Source of the DNA: DDH964 sp963806685
Lineage (GTDB): Bacteria > Desulfobacterota > Desulfuromonadia > Desulfuromonadales > DDH964
Length of the DNA: 64,000 nucleotides
Direction of reading: 5' to 3'
Assembly: GCA_963806685.1 (NCBI GenBank)
Contig: CAWDZB010000017.1
Coordinates: forward strand, 1-64,000
Every line of letters starts with the position of its first letter. The stretch's first letter is position 1. The translations under genes were made by a program, and so were the position numbers. Below are positions 35,357 to 43,087 of this stretch, piece after piece. The notes under the pieces were generated by a model, which was given only the letters and a program-made list of their open reading frames with translations, was not told the origin of the DNA and did not search any database.

Positions 35357-36527
35357 CTTCCCGGTGCCCCGGCCGTATCCGGGGGCTCTTCCGTCACCGG
35401 GCGCGGCAGCAGCACCCAGAGCTTCCCCTGCTGTTTCATTCGGCCGGCCAGGGCGCCCGCCTCATCACCGATCCCCCAATAAAAATCGGCCCGCACCCGT
35501 CCCTTGATCGCCCCACCGGTGTCCTGGGCAACGAGCAACCGGTTCAGCGGCGTATCCCCCCCCGGCCAGGTGGTCGACAAAAAGACCGGGGCCCCGAGGG
35601 GGATACTGCGCGGATCGACGGCGAGGCTGCGTTCGGCGGTGAGCTGAACACCCAGGGCGCCAAAGGGGCGGGTCACGGTGGCGGGTAGTTCCCGGAAAAA
35701 GACGTAACTGGGGTTTTCGGCGAGCAGTGCCGCGACCTGATCGGGGTTGCGGCGCGCCCAGGCGCGGATGTTCTGCATCGACATCTGGTCCCGGGTCATC
35801 GCCCCCCGGTCGAGCAGCAGCTTGCCGATCGAACGGTAGGGGTACCCGTTCTGGTCGGCATAATGGACCATCACCTGCGAGCCGTCTTCGAGTTCAATGC
35901 GCCCCGATCCCTGGATCTGGAGAAAGAAGAGTTCGACCGGGTCCTCCACCCAGAACAGCTCATCCCCTTCCGGCATTTTCCCGGCATCGATCTCGGCGCG
36001 GGAATAATAGGGCACCACCCGCCGCCCTACGAGCCTCCCGCGCAGCCGGTAATCGCCCAGTTCCGGATAGACGCTGCGCAGGTCGATAACCAGCAGGTCA
36101 TCGGGAACCCCGTAGATGGGCCAACGGTAGTGGTCGCTGCGGGTCCGGCTTCCTTTCAGGTCGGGCACATAGTAGCCGGTGATCAGGCCGCTGGTGCTGC
36201 CGTCTTCCTGCTGCACGCGGTAAGGCAAAAACTGCGTTTCGAAAAAGCTCCTCACCGCATCCGCATCGGTGGCCGCAAACTGGTCCGCGGCGGCGCAGAC
36301 CGCCTGCCACTGGGGACGCTTTTTCACGGCCTGGCAACCTTCGCGAAAAGCCGCCAGGGCCGGACGGGGATCTTCAGCATCCCAGCCTGGAACCGCCGTC
36401 CAGTCGACCTGCGCCAGGTTCGGCACAGGCGGGGTTGGGGTCGGAGGCGGCGGTGGCGGGGCGACGCAGGAGGCAAGGCCCAGGGAAAGGATCAGGAGGC
36501 GATGGGCAATCGGCCAGACAGACGCAT
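35323..36527 (-). CDS. mltA: Membrane-bound lytic murein transglycosylase A (one-base frameshift at the N-terminus)
   Basis: MltA cleaves peptidoglycan to form anhydro-muropeptides. The body has the MltA domain (SGLITGYYVPDLKGSRTRS, then FFLQIQGSGRIELEDGSQ) and the C-terminal 3D domain (LLVAQDTGGAIKGRVRADFYWG, with the catalytic-type Asp). The start codon belongs at 36527 (ATG, GGAAGG upstream), giving MRLSGRLP. One missing base in a G-run at 36504-36506 (plus strand) then breaks the frame before LLILSLGLASC, a typical lipobox. With the base restored, a lipoprotein of about 401 aa results, the normal size for this family. Confidence 0.85.
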
Positions 36528-36850
36528 GGGAGAAAACCTTCCCAGGGGGAGAAAACGACGAGTTTTCAGCAGGGGCTCAGGATAGAACTTTTCCTAGAGA
36601 GCGTCAAATCGGACGTGCTAGAACTTCCAGATATGAAATACTGAATTCATTGGAGGAACAGTGCCAAATAATGTCATCCCCCCGTCCCCATTTTTGTCAA
36701 CCGATAACGCCCAGTCAAATCGGGTCGTAGTTGAGTTGCATAAATATGAAACAATTATATATTTTAGTGAGAAGAATAGCGTGAAAATAGTCAAGTCATC
36801 CGCAACTGCATGGAGGGTTCAATGAAAGTGATTTCTGGCATCGAGGAGGT

Positions 36851-37002
36851 TTGATTTGGTCGGAGGAGGGAGCTTCAGCCGTTGAATATTCAGTTCTTGC
36901 AGCCCTGATTGCGGGTGTGGCCGTCGCCATCATCTTCATTTTGGGAGGACAAGTCAAAAGGCATTCAGCGATTTTGTAACCAAATTCGCAAATGCTCAAT
37001 GA
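36851..37002 (+). pseudogene. Degenerate Flp pilin gene
   Basis: The plus-strand frame reads EEGASAVEYSVLAALIAGVAVAI, an unmistakable Flp pilin core with the conserved EY pair. It then shifts at an AAAA run (36956-36959); restoring one A gives QVKKAFSDFVTKFANAQ and a stop. The N-terminus lacks a proper start: a TTG at 36851 sits directly against the AGGAGG. The region is AT-rich and less well conserved than the two intact flp genes downstream. Confidence 0.7.
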
Positions 37003-37167
37003 TAAAATTGATGATTTTCCTGGATGAGATTTCGGCGACACCGCCACCTTCCCTGTGGAAAATCCAGCATGATCCACACTGTTAATGAAATTAATCGTTC
37101 CAAATCCGTCTCCCGGGAATATACAACTTCAAGGGAATGAGTCTTTATTTAAAAAAACCAACCAAGA

Positions 37168-37182
37168 TGGCCTAATAATTGC
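37168..37182 (+). promoter_or_regulatory. Candidate sigma-54 (RpoN) promoter upstream of the pilus riboswitch
   Basis: TGGC (37168-37171), seven bases, then TTGC (37179-37182) match the -24/-12 spacing of sigma-54 promoters, where the GG and GC pairs are the critical parts. Transcription would start at about 37194 and run through the riboswitch. No enhancer site was identified. Confidence 0.55.
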
Positions 37183-37365
37183 GTAAACAACTCAGGCAAC
37201 AGGAAGATAACCCCAACCAAAAACCCGATTTCGTTTCAAGGAGAATGGGCATTGGCCACTTCCCGGCATTCGGACCGAAGCCATTCCCGATGATCTATTT
37301 TAACCTGTTTTTAGGAGGAAATTTCTTCAGCCATTCGATCACATAAATGTTAAGATTGAAAATTT

Positions 37366-37440
37366 CTCGGACAAGGGCAAACCTGCAGCAATGTAGGGAC
37401 GCAAAGCCAAGGATCCCATGTGGACAGCCTGGTTGTCGAA
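37366..37440 (+). promoter_or_regulatory. GEMM-I (cyclic di-GMP-I family) riboswitch aptamer
   Basis: The conserved core is present in order: GGGCAAACC (37375-37383), a stem CCTGCA/TGTAGG (37382-37387 with 37392-37397) capped by a GCAA tetraloop, then GGGACGCAAAGCC, and AGCCTGGTTGTC at the 3' end. The outer GACAA/TTGTC pairing (37370-37374 with 37433-37437) closes it. This is the diagnostic layout of GEMM-I aptamers, which bind c-di-GMP; a subset in Geobacter-like bacteria binds 3',3'-cGAMP instead. I cannot assign the ligand with confidence by eye. Confidence 0.88.
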
Positions 37441-37469
37441 GAGTGGGTATACTTCGGTCTTAAGGGGAA

Positions 37470-37513
37470 GCAGGATACGCCTGCCTTTTTCATCGAAGGC
37501 AGGATTTTTTATT
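37470..37513 (+). terminator. Riboswitch expression platform: terminator with a competing antiterminator stem
   Basis: CCTGCCTT (37480-37487) pairs with AAGGCAGG (37496-37503), followed by ATTTTTTATT, a good intrinsic terminator. The left arm is also the right arm of an alternative stem GCAGG (37470-37474)/CCTGC (37480-37484), so the two structures exclude each other. It lies about 30 bp after the aptamer and ahead of the flp genes. Confidence 0.75.
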
Positions 37514-37832
37514 GCCGCTTTCAAGCCAGGTGCAAGGATCTGGCCTTGGCAATGACAAAGCCCGGTTCATTTTTAGGTTTTCGGGCCGCCGAACTCCCGC
37601 GGTGCCTGGCCACCGAACGGTAGTGGCCAACAATCTACCTTGGCCCGTATGCTACCTTCGGCCAAGCCAAAATTGAGGAAAGTACATTGGCAAAGAATCT
37701 TAAAGATGAATATGGTTATATTTCTATGCCCCATTGACAATGGCCAAATTCGAGGTAAAAAAATGGTGAGAAAACAGAAAATTAGCGCTTTAAAATACTG
37801 CCAATTGCAAATCGCTCCAAAAGTGAATTCCA
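37514..37832 (+). other. Untranslated leader between the riboswitch terminator and the first intact flp gene
   Basis: About 320 bp without a gene. It contains GC-rich palindrome-like patches (around 37600-37670) and then AT-rich DNA. I see no second aptamer, promoter or open frame that I can support. Confidence 0.4.
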
Positions 37833-38015
37833 ATGAAAAGTTTTTTGAAAAACTTGCTAAGAAATGAACATGGCGGGGCGATAGTGGAATATGCTGTCAT
37901 CGTATTTTTTATTGTTCTGGCCGTGATTGGGATCATTGCTACTTTGAACGACCAGAGTGAGACCGCTTTTAATGGCGTCGCCAATAAGATAAAGGATTTT
38001 GGAAAAATTAATTGA
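37833..38015 (+). CDS. Flp family type IVb pilin
   Basis: This 60-aa pilin precursor has a short basic leader (MKSFLKNLLRNEHG), the prepilin cleavage site G14|GAIVEY with the conserved Glu-Tyr pair (EY at 19-20), and a hydrophobic stretch (AVIVFFIVLAVIGIIATL). The mature pilin is a single helix of about 46 residues. It lies between the riboswitch terminator and a second flp gene. It lacks a strong ribosome site and its sequence is AT-richer than the second copy, so it may be a minor or regulatory pilin. Confidence 0.85.
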   Translation: MKSFLKNLLRNEHGGAIVEYAVIVFFIVLAVIGIIATLNDQSETAFNGVANKIKDFGKIN

Positions 38016-38207
38016 AAATTGATTATACGAATCGAGAGGGCATGTTGTTTTTTCAATTATCACCAATCAACATCCCCTGTTTACATCGAATTAACACTCA
38101 AAAAGCTTTGAGTTCCGTCCAACTCGTATGAGCGACCAGGAGGTGGTCAGGGCGGGCATTTTTCAGCCGAGGGCATGAGCCCTCACATAACCCAAGAGGA
38201 GGTAGAA

Positions 38208-38402
38208 ATGAGCGCTTTAATGAACGGGGTATTGCAGTTCTGCAAAGAGGAAGAAGGCGCGACTGCCGTTGAGTACGGCGTGTTGATTGCCCTGATCATC
38301 GCCGTGTGTGTCGTCATCATCGGCGTCCTCGGCGGGCAGGTCAGGAAAGGGTTCAGCAAGGTGAGCTCCGCGCTTACTGGCGCCGGAATTACACCTCTTT
38401 AA
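38208..38402 (+). CDS. flp: Flp family type IVb pilin, probable major pilin
   Basis: The 64-aa precursor begins MSALMNGVLQFCKEEEG, with cleavage before ATAVEY (EY at 22-23) and a hydrophobic helix continuing GVLIALIIAVCVVIIGVL, then GGQVRKGFSKVSS. A strong GAGGAGG ribosome site suggests high expression, so this is the best candidate for the main pilus subunit. A CTCAAA-AAGC-TTTGAG hairpin (38097-38112) lies in its leader. It precedes the prepilin peptidase gene by 57 bp. Confidence 0.9.
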   Translation: MSALMNGVLQFCKEEEGATAVEYGVLIALIIAVCVVIIGVLGGQVRKGFSKVSSALTGAGITPL

Positions 38403-38459
38403 TGTTTTAATATTCCCTCGAAATCCTCGAGAGAATAAATCGAGGGGTAGAGTCCCACC

Positions 38460-39086
38460 ATGGAGGCAAGAAGAACGGGATGGCCAATCAGAGGAAGAAT
38501 CGACGTGCCACGGATCGTTACTGGCTATGCAGCGATGATTCTCTCCAGCTATTTCATTTATGCTGGGCAGGACCTCCCCGTTTTTCTTGCCTCCGGTTTT
38601 TTTCTGCTCATCTGTGCCACCGACACCCACCTTGCCCAAATTCCGAATGCAGCCAACCTGGCCATGGCCCTTGCCGGACTGGTTTACCAGGTCGCCACTG
38701 GCGGAATGACCGGGCTCGAAACCTCCCTTTTGGGGATGGCAGCCGGCTTTCTTCTGCTTATTGTTCCCTACCTGATGGGGGGAATGGGCGCCGGCGACGT
38801 CAAGGCGTTGGCCGCTCTCGGCGCCCTGCTGGGGCCTGGGGGAATATTCCAGGTCTTCCTCTACACGGGGCTCATTGGCGGCCTCATGGCGATACTTCAC
38901 TATGCCTTCAACCATGATTTGAAAACTAAATGTGTGCGGGGCATCAAGGCCCTGCGCATGTTCGTCTATACCAGGGAACCCGGGGACCTCAAGCCGGAAC
39001 CCAGCAAAGAGAAATTGCGCTTCCCCTACGCCGCGGCCATCGCCTTCGGATTTTTTGCCTACCTGAACTGGGGAGCACTGATATGA
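38460..39086 (+). CDS. tadV: Prepilin peptidase (TadV/CpaA)
   Basis: The 208-aa membrane protease removes leader peptides from Flp and pseudopilins. Its two catalytic Asp residues are visible: Asp55 in CATDTHLAQIPN and Asp113 in GMGAGDVKA. It has about five to six membrane helices and lacks the N-terminal methyltransferase part of type IVa peptidases. Its stop overlaps the start of the TadE-type gene (ATGA at 39083). Confidence 0.9.
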   Translation: MEARRTGWPIRGRIDVPRIVTGYAAMILSSYFIYAGQDLPVFLASGFFLLICATDTHLAQIPNAANLAMALAGLVYQVATGGMTGLETSLLGMAAGFLLLIVPYLMGGMGAGDVKALAALGALLGPGGIFQVFLYTGLIGGLMAILHYAFNHDLKTKCVRGIKALRMFVYTREPGDLKPEPSKEKLRFPYAAAIAFGFFAYLNWGALI

Positions 39087-39601
39087 AATCGGGCAACTCA
39101 GAAAGGGGCGCAGCGGTTGTTGAATTCGCGGTCATGTTTCTGCTCCTGCTGGTCTTTGCCCTGGGGATCATCGACTTCGGCATTCTCTGGGTGCAATCCC
39201 ACTACATTACCAATGCTGCTCGAGAAGGCGGCCGCGTCGCTTCGAAAATAGGCGACCTATCCACCTCCGCTGCGCAGACGGAAATTAAAACCGCCGTAGA
39301 AACCTACTTGACCGGCATCTACAAGAACCTTAATGGCTCGCAAGTGAACCTTACGTATGGCAACAGCTTCCCGGGCTCCTCCAAATTCGTGGAGATCCTG
39401 GTCACGGCTGGCAGCCTGAATGACTTCACCGACCCCGACATCACCTCCCCGCCGGATGCGGTGGAAGTACAGGTAAAGGTCCAGACTGCAGAGACCTGGA
39501 CACCGGTTCTCTGGGACATCCTTGACCTTCTCCCGGGGAGCAATATCACTGCCCCAAGAGAAATTAGCAAGAGCGCGGTATTTACCAAGGCCCCGGAATG
39601 A
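39083..39601 (+). CDS. tadE: TadE-like pseudopilin
   Basis: The 172-aa protein has an N-terminal pseudopilin signature (SERG|AAVVEF, cleavage after Gly9), one membrane helix (AVMFLLLLVFALGIIDFG), a YITNAAREGGRVAS motif typical of TadE, and a periplasmic domain. Its start overlaps the peptidase stop. It probably initiates or caps the pilus. A second TadE-type gene lies 111 bp further on. Confidence 0.88.
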   Translation: MKSGNSERGAAVVEFAVMFLLLLVFALGIIDFGILWVQSHYITNAAREGGRVASKIGDLSTSAAQTEIKTAVETYLTGIYKNLNGSQVNLTYGNSFPGSSKFVEILVTAGSLNDFTDPDITSPPDAVEVQVKVQTAETWTPVLWDILDLLPGSNITAPREISKSAVFTKAPE

Positions 39602-39712
39602 CATGAGAATTTTGATGCGCCTCGCTCCAGGAATACACCTGTTTATCCCGAAGGTTTTTCCTGGCGGACCGGGGAGGATTTCCGGAATAAACAAAATGAG
39701 CCGCTGACAGGC

Positions 39713-40240
39713 ATGAGCGCGATGAAGGGAAAAACCGCATTTTCAGCAGCAGGAAACGAACACGGTGCGACGGTGGTTGAATTTTCCGTCGTCGTTGCCC
39801 TGCTGGTCATTATTCTCTGGGGCATCCTGGAATTCGGTTTTATCTTTCTGCAAAAACATTATGTCGCCAATGCCGTCCGGGAGGGAGTGAGGATCGGGGT
39901 GAGGGCCAACAACTTCAGCAGCTTCACCGGTCTTACGAACAACACCACCGACAGCTGCAATCAGGGAACCGTTGCCACCGATCGTGCCTACAAGGTGGAC
40001 TGTGAAATTCGCAACTACCTGGACACCCTATATGGCCGGGGAGAGCCGATAATCAGCGTATCCCGGGACCCTGCCACCAACCCCGACGGCACGGTAGAGC
40101 GGCTCGACGTTACTGTCACCGTGCCCAATTTTTTCCCCGAGCTGCTCTCCGGCCTGGTGCCCGGCTTTGCCGCTCCGGACCAATTCACGTATACCGCTTC
40201 CGGGGATTACGAGAACCCGGAGGAGGCTCTCACTGAATAG
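39713..40240 (+). CDS. tadF: TadE/TadF-like pseudopilin
   Basis: This 175-aa protein has a longer basic head, the cleavage motif EHG|ATVVEFS, one hydrophobic helix (SVVVALLVIILWGILEFG), the YVANAVREGVRIGV motif and a periplasmic domain containing two Cys (about 80 and 94), likely an intramolecular disulfide. It resembles the preceding TadE but differs in length. It could equally be called TadE2. The gap upstream (39602-39712) holds no gene. Confidence 0.82.
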   Translation: MSAMKGKTAFSAAGNEHGATVVEFSVVVALLVIILWGILEFGFIFLQKHYVANAVREGVRIGVRANNFSSFTGLTNNTTDSCNQGTVATDRAYKVDCEIRNYLDTLYGRGEPIISVSRDPATNPDGTVERLDVTVTVPNFFPELLSGLVPGFAAPDQFTYTASGDYENPEEALTE

Positions 40241-40279
40241 GAAGGTACTCATCGCTCCCGCAAAGCAAGGAGGCTGTTT

Positions 40280-41122
40280 ATGAAGAAATACGGTGCATTG
40301 GTCGCATTCGGGCTGGCGGTCGTGTTCGGCATTGTCGCGGTGTTCCTCGTCAATCGCTGGCTGTCCACCCAATCTACCCAGGAGAAGCCAGCGATAACTG
40401 AGCAGACCCCGACCACCAGTATTGTGGTCGCCGCCCAGGACCTGGACATCGGCACCCCCCTGTCGGCCAAGACCCTGAGCCTGGCCCAATGGCCCAAGGC
40501 CAATGTCCCCAAAGGCGCCTTCACCGAGATCGCCAAGGCCGATGGACGGGTTGCGGTCAGCAAGATCTACGCCGGACAGCCGCTGCTGGCCGCCGAACTG
40601 GCCGAGCCCGGCTCAGGCGCGGGCCTGGTGGCCCTGATTCCCAAGGGCAAGCGGGCCATGTCCATTCGTGTCGATGAAGTCATCGGGGTGTCGGGTTTCG
40701 TCCTGCCCAATACCTATGTCGACGTCATCGCCGTGGGCAAGCAGGGACGGGGGAACAGCATGGAGGCCAAAACCATCCTGAAAAGGATTAAGGTCCTGGC
40801 CATCGCCCAGGAAACGGCCACCGAAGAAGGCAAGGCCAAGGTCGTGCGTACCGTAACCATGGAATTGACCCCGAAAGAGGCGGAAAAACTGGCTCTGCAG
40901 ACCCACGAGGGTTCCATCCACCTGGTCCTGCGCAATCCCTTGGAAGAGGTCGCGGAGGAACCTCCACCGCCACCCAAAAAAGTCGTGCGGACCAGAAGGG
41001 TCTCGACTCTTCGGTCCCGGGTCCAGCGCGTGCCCCTGCCCACCTTTGAGGTCGAGGTCATACGAGGGAGCGAACGCCAGGGGAGCACCGAAAAATTCCC
41101 GGGCTACAAACCAAAACCGTGA
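40280..41122 (+). CDS. cpaB: Pilus assembly protein CpaB/RcpC
   Basis: The 280-aa protein has one N-terminal membrane helix (MKKYGALVAFGLAVVFGIVA) and a SAF domain (about 50-115, IVVAAQDLDIGTPLS, then VAVSKIYAGQPLLAAEL). A middle domain follows with MSIRVDEVIGVSGFVLPNTYVDVIAVG, and a C-terminal tail rich in Pro and Arg. It anchors the pilus secretin to the inner membrane or peptidoglycan. An AAGGAGG ribosome site precedes the ATG. The next gene is the secretin. Confidence 0.9.
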   Translation: MKKYGALVAFGLAVVFGIVAVFLVNRWLSTQSTQEKPAITEQTPTTSIVVAAQDLDIGTPLSAKTLSLAQWPKANVPKGAFTEIAKADGRVAVSKIYAGQPLLAAELAEPGSGAGLVALIPKGKRAMSIRVDEVIGVSGFVLPNTYVDVIAVGKQGRGNSMEAKTILKRIKVLAIAQETATEEGKAKVVRTVTMELTPKEAEKLALQTHEGSIHLVLRNPLEEVAEEPPPPPKKVVRTRRVSTLRSRVQRVPLPTFEVEVIRGSERQGSTEKFPGYKPKP

Positions 41123-41172
41123 TTTCTCCGTGATTTCTGACTACTAGGGGTTTAATGGAAGGGAGGCAGGAT

Positions 41173-42747
41173 ATGAGAAACAAGATGATTGCCAGTCTGG
41201 GTATTTGGTTTGCGCTCCTGGTCTTTCTGGTTGCCAGTGCCAGCGCCCAGCAGCCCGAAAAAAAGACCGTCTATGTAAAACTGGGAGGGTCGGAACTGGT
41301 CCACATCAAAAACCCCGCCCCAAAAATGAAGTTGTTCATCTCCAACGACCAGATCATCGATGCGCGGCCCCTGCAGCCCGACCTGATCCTGGTCTATAAC
41401 TCCAGCAAGAAAATCGGCTATTCGACGATCAGCGTCTGGGATGACAGCCGCCAGGAAGTCAAGGCGGTCCTGGATGTCGTGGTTGCCCTCGACCTCACCC
41501 CGCTCAAGGAAAAGCTGCACGAGCTCTACCCCAACGAACCGATCAAGGTCTATGGCTCGGAAACCGGGGTCGTGCTTTCCGGAACCGTTTCCAGCCCGGA
41601 AATCGTGGAACAGGTCCTGCGGCTTACCCAGACCTATTTGCCGATTGAGTCCAAGGGTAGCAGCGGGGGGCAATCGACCACGGGCCAGTCGGGGACCGGC
41701 ATCACCAACCTGATGACGGTCGGCGACATTCAGCAGGTCATGCTCGAGGTCAAATTCGCCGAGGTTCGCCGCGACAGGAACAAGGACTGGCAGGCCGCCC
41801 TCGGCCTGAAAGACCTTGGGAATTCCTTCGTTGGTGCGGCTGGCGTTGACAGTGTCCTCTCCCCCCTCCAATTCAGCGCGAATGCCCCCGGCTTCGGATC
41901 CCTCCCTGACGGCTCCATCGGCGATGTCACCAGCGGCACTACCCAGGGCCTGATCCAGAACCCCGGATCTCTGCTGCTCAATTTCGTCGGCAACCCGGCC
42001 AACGTCTTTGTCAAGATCAAGGACGTGACTGCGGCGCTGCGCTTCCTGGAAGGGGAAGGCCTGGCCCGGATGCTGGCCGAGCCGAGGCTGGTCACTCAGA
42101 GCGGCCAGGAGGCGAGTTTTCTGGCCGGGGGCGAGTTCCCCGTTCCTGTTCTGCAAGGGGGAACGACAGGCACTAACGGCGGGCTCACCATCGAGTTCAA
42201 GGAGTTCGGCGTCAGCCTGGTCTTCACCCCGGTGGTCCTCGGCAACGGCAAGATCAGCCTGCGCGTGGCCCCCAGCGTCACCTCCATCGCCAGCACCAGC
42301 ACCATCCCTACGGGAATCAGCGGGGCAAATTTCGTCGTCCCCAGCCTGAGCAGCCGCAAGCTGCAGACTACGGTCCAGCTCTACGACGGGCAGACCCTGG
42401 CCCTGGCCGGCCTGCTCCAGGACAACATCAACGAACAAGTTACCAAGGTTCCCGGCCTGGGTGATATACCGGTCATCGGCGCCCTGTTCCGCAGCACCAA
42501 TTTCCTGCAGCAGAAGACCGACCTGCTGGTGACCGTCACCCCGCATTTGGTGAAGGCGGAACCGGAGGGCACCATTACCTACCCCGGCGAGTATTTCCAG
42601 CCCCCCAATGCCTTCGAATTCTACCTGGAGGGGCGCCTGGAGGGGAGACGGCCGATGGCAGGAGAACCTGCCGCTCCGGCACCCATGATGGAAAACCAGG
42701 GCGGTCTGGAAGGTGAATTCGGACTCCAGCCGGTTGCTGCCAAATAA
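41173..42747 (+). CDS. rcpA: Pilus secretin RcpA/CpaC (GspD family)
   Basis: The outer-membrane channel (524 aa) has a cleaved signal peptide (VFLVASASAQ). An N-terminal pilus-assembly domain (about 25-110) follows, with a BON-like segment (about 100-140) and a C-terminal secretin domain (MLEVKFAEVRRDRNKDW, then QTTVQLYDGQTLALAGLLQ and KVPGLGDIPVIGALFRS), ending in VTPHLV. The Gly-Ser-Thr-rich stretch near 155-175 is a linker. The ATG at 41173 follows GGGAGGCAGGAT; an earlier ATG at 41155 is less likely. Confidence 0.92.
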   Translation: MRNKMIASLGIWFALLVFLVASASAQQPEKKTVYVKLGGSELVHIKNPAPKMKLFISNDQIIDARPLQPDLILVYNSSKKIGYSTISVWDDSRQEVKAVLDVVVALDLTPLKEKLHELYPNEPIKVYGSETGVVLSGTVSSPEIVEQVLRLTQTYLPIESKGSSGGQSTTGQSGTGITNLMTVGDIQQVMLEVKFAEVRRDRNKDWQAALGLKDLGNSFVGAAGVDSVLSPLQFSANAPGFGSLPDGSIGDVTSGTTQGLIQNPGSLLLNFVGNPANVFVKIKDVTAALRFLEGEGLARMLAEPRLVTQSGQEASFLAGGEFPVPVLQGGTTGTNGGLTIEFKEFGVSLVFTPVVLGNGKISLRVAPSVTSIASTSTIPTGISGANFVVPSLSSRKLQTTVQLYDGQTLALAGLLQDNINEQVTKVPGLGDIPVIGALFRSTNFLQQKTDLLVTVTPHLVKAEPEGTITYPGEYFQPPNAFEFYLEGRLEGRRPMAGEPAAPAPMMENQGGLEGEFGLQPVAAK

Positions 42748-42763
42748 CGAAAGGAGACGGGTC

Positions 42764-43033
42764 ATGAAAGCACTTTTTCTTGCCATCATCGCCACGGCAC
42801 TGCTGGCCGGCTGCGCCTCCTTCCAGGAGGCCTACACCCTGGATCAGGAATTCGGCCAGGCCAGCCAGGCCACCTGGGACAAGCAAATCGCCTATCCCGA
42901 CCACCGGTATGCCAAGAACACGCCGGAAAATACCGACGGCATTACCGCCGAGAACATCATGAAGGTTTACAACGACACTTTCGGTGAAGCACCGAAAAAG
43001 GTAAACATCTTCCAGCTCGGCATCCAGGAGTAA
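42764..43033 (+). CDS. Small lipoprotein in the Tad locus
   Basis: This 89-aa protein starts MKALFLAIIATALLAGCAS, with a lipobox cleaving before Cys17, and then an acidic soluble part (SFQEAYTLDQEFGQASQATW). I do not recognise a family. Its place between the secretin and TadG suggests a secretin pilotin or an assembly factor like RcpB, but it is shorter. An AAAGGAG ribosome site is present. Confidence 0.75.
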   Translation: MKALFLAIIATALLAGCASFQEAYTLDQEFGQASQATWDKQIAYPDHRYAKNTPENTDGITAENIMKVYNDTFGEAPKKVNIFQLGIQE

Positions 43034-43087
43034 GCTGATCTGGCCGGGCGTCGGGTGTCCAACCGTAGCCGGCATAGCGAGGCCGTT

